Below are positions 1 through 5,016 of a DNA stretch of 5,016 nt, piece by piece. A program made the translations under genes and the position numbers. The stretch's first letter is position 1; every line of letters starts with the position of its first letter. Under the pieces are notes generated by a model, which had not been told where the DNA came from, did no database searches, and worked only from the letters and a program-made list of their open reading frames with translations. The DNA comes from CALLVY01 sp937899855 (GTDB lineage: Bacteria; Bacteroidota; Bacteroidia; Chitinophagales; Saprospiraceae), in the NCBI GenBank assembly GCA_039820405.1, contig JBCBQC010000191.1, positions 1 through 5,016 on the forward strand. The letters are read 5' to 3'.

Positions 1-3000
1 CGACGGACGAAATCAGAATCGATAGTACCTGCGCGAACCTGTACCGCTTAGTAAGAACCTGGCGCGCAGCAGACGATTGCGGTAACGAAACGGTTGGCCG
101 CCAGACGCTTATCGTCCAAGATACAGAAGGCCCGATCCTGTCCACAATCCCCGCGGACGTCACGGTGGAATGCAGTGCGGTACCCGCGATGAGTACGGTC
201 ACGGCGGAAGATGCCTGTGATGGCCCAGTAGCGGTCACGACGGATGAAATCAGAATCGACAGCACCTGCGTGAACCTGTACCGTTTGGTAAGAACCTGGC
301 GTGCAGTAGATGATTGCGGCAACGAAACAGTTGGCCGCCAAACCATCATTGTCCAAGACACAGAAGGCCCAACCCTATCCACAATCCCTGCGGACGTAAC
401 GGTGGAATGTAGTGCGGTACCGGCGATGGGTACGGTCACGGCGGAAGATGCCTGTGATGGTGCAGTGGCGGTAACGACGGATGAGATCAGAATCGACAGC
501 ACCTGCGCGAACCTGTACCGCTTAGTAAGAACCTGGCGCGCAGTAGACGATTGCGGCAACGAGACGCTTGGTCGCCAGACCATCATCGTTCAAGATACGG
601 AAGGACCCATACTCAGTGGAATTCCCGCGGACGTAACCGTCGAGTGTGATGCGGTTCCGCCCTTGGCAACGGTTACCGCTGAGGATGTTTGTGATGGTTC
701 CCTCAATGTCACGCCCGATGAAATGCGTTTTGACAGCACCTGTACCAACCTGTACCGTTTGGTGAGAACCTGGCGTGCGGTGGATGCCTGTGGCAACGAA
801 ACGGTGGGCCGCCAAACCATCATTGTTCAAGACACCGAAGCCCCCGTATTTGATAATATTCCCGCCGACCTTACCGTCGACCTGGGCAATGGCGAGCAAA
901 TTCCGCCAGTTCCAACCGACGTTACGGCAAACGATAATTGTGATACGCCCAGTTTTACCGTCGAAGAAGAACAGGTGGGTAGTGGTTGTACCTATACCAT
1001 CATTCGGACTTGGACCGCAACGGATGATTGTGGTAACGAAACAGTTGTAGTACAAAACATTTCGGTGGTAGATGGCCTCGAAGTCAGCATCAACCCGGCC
1101 AATGCCCAAGTCTGCAATGGCGAGACCCTTACCTTGACGGCCAGTCCCAACGACGCCAGTTACACCTATGTATGGACGAGCTCCGTAGGTAGCTTTGACG
1201 ATCCCAATTTGGCCAATCCCACCCTCTTCACCACCACCCCCGGCACCTACACCATCACCCTGCAAATTACCAAACCCGATGGCTGTACCGGAACGGCTAG
1301 TACCACCGTCACCGTCGGCGAACTCGATGGCAATGCCTTTGCCAATGGTCCCGTCTGCGAAGGCCAAGTCATTCGCCTGGCCGCCACCGGAGGCGCTACC
1401 TATTCTTGGACGGGCCCCAATGGATTCACCTCAGCGGAAGCCAACCCCGTTATTCCCAACGCCAGCTCCACCAACGCCGGTACCTACACCGTACTGATCC
1501 AATTGGGAGACTGCGCCATCAGCAAGTCCGTAACGGTAGCGGTCCAAGCCGCCCCCTCGCTGACCCTCATCGGGGATACCGAAGTTTGTGAAGGCGAAAC
1601 CCTACAACTCAATGCCATCGGTGGTAGTAATTACCTCTGGCGCGGCCCCAATAATTTTAACGCCTCCGGGTCCTCCATTTCCATTAGCGATATCCAACCC
1701 AATCAGTCGGGTACCTACTACCTTACGGCTTACTCGACGGCCGGTTGTGAGGCCAATCTGATTTTTGAAGTGACCATCAAACCCAAAGATGGCAACGCCT
1801 CCAGTAATGATCCCGTGTGTGCGGGGCAGGACCTCCAACTCTCCGCCGAGAACGGCTTGAGCTACCAGTGGCGTGGCCCCAATGGCTTTACCTTCGTGGG
1901 GCAGAATCCCGTAGTCAGCAACGTCACGACCGATGCGGCGGGGATGTATTATGTCCTTATTTTCAATGGCGATTGTACCTTTGAAGATAGTACCGCTGTA
2001 CAGGTGATCGAAAATCCGGTGAGCTCGGCGGGTAGCAACGGTCCGATTTGTGAGACCAATACCATCGAACTGTTTGCCGAGGGAGGAATGACTTACGAAT
2101 GGACGGGCCCGAATGGATTCAGCTCCAATTTGCAAAATCCAAGTATTGCCGACGCCTTACCGATCATGTCGGGAACTTACGAAGTGGTGATTACCTTTGG
2201 CTCGGGATGTGCCGAAACGCAATCGGTAGACGTACTCGTGAGCCGTCAGCTGCGCGTGGACTTTTCCGCCTTTGACGCGAGTTGCAACTCACTCGGTGCC
2301 ATCATCGTTGGGGTGACGGGTGGTTCGGGAGAATATACTTTCGATTGGGAAGACCTCGCGGGCAACAACGACCCTCGCAATCGCAGTGGCCTGGAAGAGG
2401 GTACCTACAACTTGACGATTTCCGATACCTACGGTTGTGATTTCGAACTCACCGGTATCGCCATTGAAAATACTTGTGAAGATTCCAGTTGCTTGGTGAC
2501 CCCCGGTACCTTGGTGAGCCCAGAGGATTCACTCTGCCTCACCGCTGGATCGGCCAATCTTACCGCTACGGTAGTCGACCCGGGAACGGTGCCCGCAGGG
2601 TTTACCCAACTTTTCCTCCTGGTAGACCAAAGTACCAATACCATCATCGCTACCGGAAGCGATCCCAATTTTGTGGTGAACGCTGGTGGTCAGTACGCGA
2701 TCCACCTGTTTACCTTTGATCCCAATACCTTCGACCTCAACTGGATCATTCCCGGCGCAACGACCCTTCCCGACCTCAACGCTCGACTGTTGCAAGGCGC
2801 GGGAGACATCTGCGCCGCCCTCGACTTGAGCGGAGCAGGGATCTACGTTCACGATATTCCTCAGGTTAGCGTCGAGGTCAGCCCCGACAACTGTAACCTG
2901 ACGACCGGTACCATTCGCTTGAGCCCAGATGATTACCAGTACCAGTGGCAAGACGGCAGTAGCGGAGCGGAGCGAAGTAATTTGGTAGCGGGTAATTATA

Positions 3001-5016
3001 CCGTGACGGCGACCGATGCAAATGGCTGTACCACCAGCCTGGACGTAGTGGTGCGCGACACTTGCGAATGTATTCCTCCCACCTTGACCATCGTAATCGA
3101 CGAACCCGAATGCGGGCAAGGAACGGGTGCCATCACAATTCTGGTAGATGGTGAACTGAGCGACTATACCTATACCTGGTCGACCAATGCCAATACCGGG
3201 GTACCCAATACCCTGGGCAATGCCCGTTCTGGTCTCAACCCCGGAATTTACCAGGTGACCGTCACTTTCCCCCTAGTGCCCAACTGTACTTCAGAAGAAA
3301 CGGTAGTGATCGGGATCACCGACGGACCGGAGATAACCGATACGATTATCACGCCCGCTAGCTGTAGCAATGCGGATGGAACGGTAACCTTCCTGCCCGA
3401 AGGCTTCCGCTACATTTGGTCGCACGATAATGTAACGAATAATATCCGTACCGGACTTACGGCGGGTGTGTACGAGGTCATCGTGATTGATCCCAACAAA
3501 CCCAACTGCCCGGATATCATCAGCGTAGAAGTGGGTGCTTTCAATCCCTTGGACGTACAGGTACAAGTAAACGCGGAGCCAAGTTGTTCCGAAAGCAACG
3601 GTTCGGTGAGTCTGTTGGTCAACGGTCCGGGAGGGGAATATTCCTTCAACTGGAGCGATGGCCTGTCCACCAGCAATGCGGTCCGTGATGACCTGGCGGC
3701 GGGTACCTACCAAGTCACCATTTCCGATTCGGGCGCACCACCTTGTGATACCGTCGTAGCGTTTACCCTGGCAGGAACGATCGCCGAAGCCACCCTAAGC
3801 CTTGATCCCATCATCCAACTGGATTGTGCCGATGGCACCAACGCCACGCTGGCCCCACAGATCACTTATGGCCCCGGCTTTGTGGGCCCCGCGGATTTGG
3901 TGGTCACCGATGCGGATGGCCTTACTTACGGCACCTCTGGATTGGGGCAGGGCAGTTACTGTCTACAAGTGTACGACGCGCAAGGTTGCCTCGCCGCGGA
4001 AGCTTGTTTTGAGGTACAAGCACCCGATCCCATCCTGGCGATCATCGACGTAACGGCCGCCACTTGCGTTCCCGATGGTACCATCGAACTTTTGGTTAGT
4101 GGAGGTACGGGCGCCTATACCTTCGATTGGTCCGATCTACCTGGGAGCAATGATTCCGAAGATCGTAGTAACCTGGCGGCAGGGACTTACAATCTCACGA
4201 TTACCGATGCCAATGGCTGTGAGGCCGTCTGGAGTGATATTGTGGTGGGGGTAGAATGTACCGTGACTTGTGAACCTCCCGTAATCAGTTCCCTCGTCAC
4301 GAGCGACGCGAGCTGTGGGGAAGACAACGGAACGATTACCTTTACCCTAGCGGATAATCCCGATAACTACGACTATACCTGGACCCCCGCGGTCAGCGAC
4401 ACCACCTTTGCCACGGACCTGGCAGCGGGTACCTACGAAATTAACATCGCGGTATTGGGCGACGCCAGTTGCGACACGACCCTACAAGTAACGATCAGCA
4501 ACCACGACGGTCCAGCCATCACGGTGGTGTCCACCAGTCCGGCCACCTGTACGGCCGCGGACGGCAGTGTAGAACTAAGCCCCGCGATACTAATCTACAC
4601 CTGGAGCGATGGCGGTACGGGCGCGGTGCGCAACGACCTACTCGCGGGGACCTACACGGTGACGGCGACGGACGGGATCTGCGAGAACTACTTACAAATA
4701 GATATTGAAGCGGCGAGCGATCTGGTAGCGACGGCCCAAGTGTTACAAAATCCAGATTGTGCGACGAACAACGGCTCGGCGATCATCAACGTGACGAACG
4801 GCAGTGGCGATTACCGCTACAGTTGGGGGGCAGCGCAAATCGATACCCTGACGGCGGGCACCTACACGGTGACGGTGACGGATGTCCAAACGGGCTGCGA
4901 AGCGGAGACGACCTTTAGCCTGACGGACAATGTCCCCCAAGCCACGGTAACGATTACGAACAGTCCGCGGGTAAGCTGTAAAGGCGCCAACGACGCGGAA
5001 GTAACTTATACGATTG
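1..5016 (+). CDS. Internal part of a giant multi-repeat secreted/surface protein (HYR-like, Ig/PKD-like and SprB-type repeats)
   Basis: One frame (first full codon at base 3) is open across the whole window: 1671 codons, no stop, with neither the true start nor the stop codon present. Residues 1-357 are HYR-like repeats, 359-749 Ig/PKD-like repeats, 750-830 a SprB-type unit, 831-953 a distinct domain, and 954-1671 ten SprB-type units. Each unit carries a few cysteines, a Y-x-W core and an AGTY-V-V-TD-GC style ending in the SprB zone. The protein is rich in Thr, Asp, Gly, Val and Ala and almost free of Lys, as expected for an exported acidic surface protein. SprB-type repeats are known from the gliding adhesin SprB of Flavobacterium johnsoniae, which is exported by type IX secretion. 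The adhesin role here is inference. No signal peptide, membrane segment, catalytic motif or C-terminal sorting domain is visible. The reading frame is certain; the specific function is not. Confidence 0.93.
3..857 (+). repeat. Tandem array of 237-bp (79-residue) HYR-like units with four cysteines
   Basis: An exact 237-bp period is seen: a partial copy at 3-146, then full copies at 147-383, 384-620 and 621-857. Each full unit starts IPADVTVEC and has cysteines at unit residues 9, 24, 41 and 57. The most constant stretch is NLYRLVRTWRAVDxCGNET, followed by GRQ and a VQDTE linker into the next unit. No insertions or deletions break the period. Units 147-383 and 384-620 differ at about 34 bases by eye, but at only about six residues. 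The RTW-A-D-CGN signature matches HYR-like beta-sandwich repeats common in Bacteroidota exoproteins, and the four cysteines could form two disulfides per unit. The array enters from outside the window, so more copies probably lie upstream. Such repeats act as stalk or adhesion modules; the ligand is unknown. Confidence 0.9.
858..1073 (+). repeat. Diverged final HYR-like unit (three cysteines)
   Basis: This unit continues the array at the expected register, starting IPADLTVDLGNGE, and keeps the RTWTATDDCGNET signature, but it is about 72 residues long rather than 79. The first cysteine of the preceding units (in VEC) is replaced by Leu (VDL). The other three remain, in NDNC, GSGC and DDCGN. 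It has Thr where the upstream copies have Arg (RTWTA versus RTWRA) and lacks the GRQT segment. It resembles the more usual HYR-like form seen in Bacteroidota proteins, so it may be the ancestral end unit rather than a decayed copy. It joins the Ig-like zone through a short VVDGLEV linker. Confidence 0.82.
1077..2249 (+). repeat. Five Ig/PKD-like units
   Basis: Approximate units are 1077-1325, 1326-1547, 1548-1787, 1788-2009 and 2010-2249, each of 74-83 residues. Each opens with a cysteine in a VCxGxxLxL-type strand (VCNGE, VCEGQ, VCEGE, VCAGQ; ICETN in the last). Each then has a Y-x-W core, a GTY-type or similar strand and a second cysteine (DGC, GDC, AGC, GDC, SGC), consistent with one disulfide per Ig-like fold. 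The last four share YSWTGPNGF, YLWRGPNNF, YQWRGPNGF and YEWTGPNGF. The first is more PKD-like (TYVWTSSVGSF) and lacks the GP-N-F motif. At DNA level these copies have diverged far more than the upstream array. They are probably structural spacers or carbohydrate/protein-binding modules of the surface protein. The exact family assignment needs a profile search. Confidence 0.82.
2250..2492 (+). repeat. SprB-type unit 1, with cysteine-rich tail
   Basis: The unit of about 81 residues runs from LRVDFSAFDASC through GGSGEYTFDWEDLAGNND to EEGTYNLTISDTYGC, the SprB-type plan: SC start, GG-x-Y-x-W middle, GTY-x-(V/L)-T-x-(S/T)-D-x-x-GC end. It closes with a linker holding two extra cysteines (NTCEDSSC). 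Its closest relative in the window is the unit at 4032-4280, which shares FDW-DL-G-ND-RS-L and GTYNLTI with it. It is separated from the main SprB run by a different domain at 2493-2861. Confidence 0.82.
2493..2861 (+). other. Distinct domain of about 123 residues inserted between SprB-type units
   Basis: This segment does not follow the Ig or SprB plan: it has no Y-x-W core, no GP-N-F and no GTY-TD-GC ending. It reads from LVTPGTLVSPEDSLCL through a Val/Thr-rich strand region with TQLFLLVDQSTNTIIATGSD. Then come a GGQYAIHLFTFDP stretch, DLNARLLQGAG and a DICAALDLSGAG end. It has only two cysteines, one near the start and one near the end. From memory, similar segments with an IHT-L-YDP strand and a GG-SICA-LD ending recur in Saprospiraceae exoproteins, where they sit between repeats. 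I cannot name a family or function. It appears once in this window and is in frame with both neighbours. Confidence 0.6.
2862..3071 (+). repeat. SprB-type unit 2, with cysteine-rich tail
   Basis: A short SprB-type unit of about 70 residues with a shortened core (YQYQWQDGSSG) and a classical ending (AGNYTVTATDANGCT). The opening cysteine is in DNCNLTTG. It closes with a cysteine pair (DTCEC) followed directly by IPP, comparable to the tails at 2475-2492 and 4257-4280. It is the first of the five-unit supermodule. Confidence 0.82.
3072..3329 (+). repeat. SprB-type unit 3
   Basis: About 86 residues, starting after the cysteine-rich tail with PPTLTIVIDEPEC. The core is DYTYTWSTNANTG and the ending is PGIYQVTVTFPLVPNC rather than GTY-TD-GC, then a strand closing ITDGP. 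In position and details (DYTYTW, PNC, ending DGP) it corresponds to the unit at 4281-4517. Confidence 0.78.
3330..3545 (+). repeat. SprB-type unit 4
   Basis: About 72 residues. It starts EITDTIITPASCSNADGTV, has the core FRYIWSHDN and ends TAGVYEVIVIDPNKPNC. The PASC-ADG opening and short core match the unit at 4518-4718 (PATCTAADGSV, LIYTWSDGG). Confidence 0.78.
3546..3788 (+). repeat. SprB-type unit 5
   Basis: About 81 residues and a textbook SprB-type plan: AEPSCSESNGSVSLLVNG, then GGEYSFNWSDG, then LAAGTYQVTISDSGAPPC. It corresponds to the unit at 4719-4940 (NPDCATNNGSA, DYRYSWG, TAGTYTVTVTD). Confidence 0.82.
3789..4031 (+). repeat. Atypical SprB-like unit 6 without the Y-x-W core
   Basis: A unit of 81 residues that keeps the opening cysteine (QLDCADGTNATL) and an ending of the right shape (GSYCLQVYDAQGC). 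It lacks the tryptophan core and instead carries GPADLVVTDADG. It has extra cysteines in SYC and EACF, giving four in total. Its start aligns with the partial unit at 4941-5016 (SCKGANDAEVTYTI). The DADG stretch could bind calcium, but that is speculation. Confidence 0.65.
4032..4280 (+). repeat. SprB-type unit 7, with cysteine-rich tail
   Basis: About 83 residues: DVTAATCVPDGTIELLVSGG, then GAYTFDWSDLPGSND, then LAAGTYNLTITDANGCE, and a tail with two cysteines before a proline pair (ECTVTCEPP). It is the best match in the window to unit 1 (2250-2492) at protein level, while their DNA has diverged clearly. It opens the second copy of the supermodule. Confidence 0.83.
4281..4517 (+). repeat. 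SprB-type unit 8
   Basis: About 79 residues: TSDASCGEDNGTITFTL, then NYDYTWTPAVSD, then LAAGTYEINIAVLGDASC, closing ISNHDGP. The ending departs from the TD-GC form in the same way as the unit at 3072-3329, and both end in DGP. Confidence 0.8.
4518..4718 (+). repeat. SprB-type unit 9
   Basis: About 67 residues, a compact unit: SPATCTAADGSVELS, then IYTWSDGGTG, then LLAGTYTVTATDGICE. The GG-loop between strands is shortened, as in unit 4. From about here on, threonine and alanine codons shift toward ACG and GCG. Confidence 0.82.
4719..4940 (+). repeat. SprB-type unit 10
   Basis: About 74 residues: QNPDCATNNGSAIINVTNG, then GDYRYSWGAAQ, then LTAGTYTVTVTDVQTGCE, closing SLTDNVPQ. A standard SprB-type unit, strongly biased to ACG threonine codons. 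Confidence 0.83.
4941..5016 (+). repeat. SprB-type unit 11, partial (cut by window edge)
   Basis: Only the first 25 residues are present (ATVTITNSPRVSCKG then NDAEVTYTI). The SCKG opening is the usual start of SprB-type units. The frame is open at the last base, so the protein continues beyond the window. Confidence 0.75.

Noticed and set aside
24..830. DST triplets as possible Bacteroidota O-glycosylation sites in each HYR-like unit
   Set aside because: The short D-(S/T)-x motif is too common by chance in a protein this rich in Asp and Thr to support a call.
3..857. Regular repeats considered as CRISPR or non-coding satellite DNA
   Set aside because: The units are 237 bp, contiguous without spacers, an exact multiple of three and translate to a conserved domain.
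522..1367. Long open frame of 281 codons on the minus strand
   Set aside because: It lies wholly opposite the repeat-coding frame, echoes its 237-bp periodicity and has no recognisable protein features. It is open because of the codon choice of the + strand gene.
1195..1497. Plus-strand open frame rich in Pro and Ser in another phase
   Set aside because: The Pro-rich translation is an out-of-phase reading of ACC/CCC-rich Ig-like coding sequence; the real frame continues through it.
2081..2090. GGGAGGA directly before an in-frame ATG, resembling an internal ribosome binding site and start
   Set aside because: There is no spacing between the purine run and the ATG, the ATG falls inside an Ig-like unit (GGMTYEW), and upstream coding is intact in the same frame.
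1602..2135. Minus-strand open frame of 177 codons (also 2529-3119 and 3291-3713)
   Set aside because: Each is antisense to clear Ig/SprB-type coding sequence, with no recognisable domain; these are shadows of the + strand frame.
1..5016. Search for mobile elements, tRNA/rRNA, terminators and promoters
   Set aside because: No inverted terminal repeats, transposase motifs, tRNA-like folds or hairpin plus T-run were noticed by eye; the continuous coding frame leaves no intergenic space.

Overview
The window is a single uninterrupted reading frame on the + strand. Complete codons start at base 3 and run to base 5015: 1671 codons with no in-frame stop, and no gene start or end is visible. It is an internal slice of one giant, repetitive, cysteine-containing extracellular protein. 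The style of repeats points to Bacteroidota, most likely the Saprospiraceae/Lewinellaceae group. These bacteria carry very large multi-domain surface or secreted proteins combining HYR-like, PKD/Ig-like and SprB-type repeats, usually exported by the type IX secretion system. The taxonomic call is inference from repeat style and moderate G+C; no marker gene is present.

The layout has four zones. (1) Bases 1-857 hold one partial and three complete tandem copies of a 79-residue (237 bp) HYR-like unit with four cysteines each. A fifth, diverged, three-cysteine unit follows at 858-1073. (2) Bases 1077-2249 hold five Ig/PKD-like units, four of them with a Y-x-W-x-GP-N-x-F core. (3) Bases 2250-2492 hold a first SprB-type unit, followed at 2493-2861 by a distinct domain of about 123 residues that is neither Ig-like nor SprB-like. 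(4) Bases 2862-5016 hold ten consecutive SprB-type units, the last one cut by the window edge.

Two layers of higher-order structure lie above the single repeats. In the HYR array, synonymous markers alternate between odd and even copies, as if a two-unit (474 bp) block had been duplicated. In the SprB zone, five successive units (2862-4031) correspond in order to the next five (4032-5016), giving a supermodule of about 1.15-1.2 kb. The end of the window (from about 4500) also switches threonine and alanine codon choice toward ACG and GCG.

The likely role is a cell-surface adhesin or matrix-like protein, by analogy with SprB of gliding Bacteroidota. The signal peptide, any C-terminal sorting domain and any catalytic domain would lie outside this window. 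I see no RNA gene, mobile element, CRISPR array, promoter or terminator, and no second gene on either strand.
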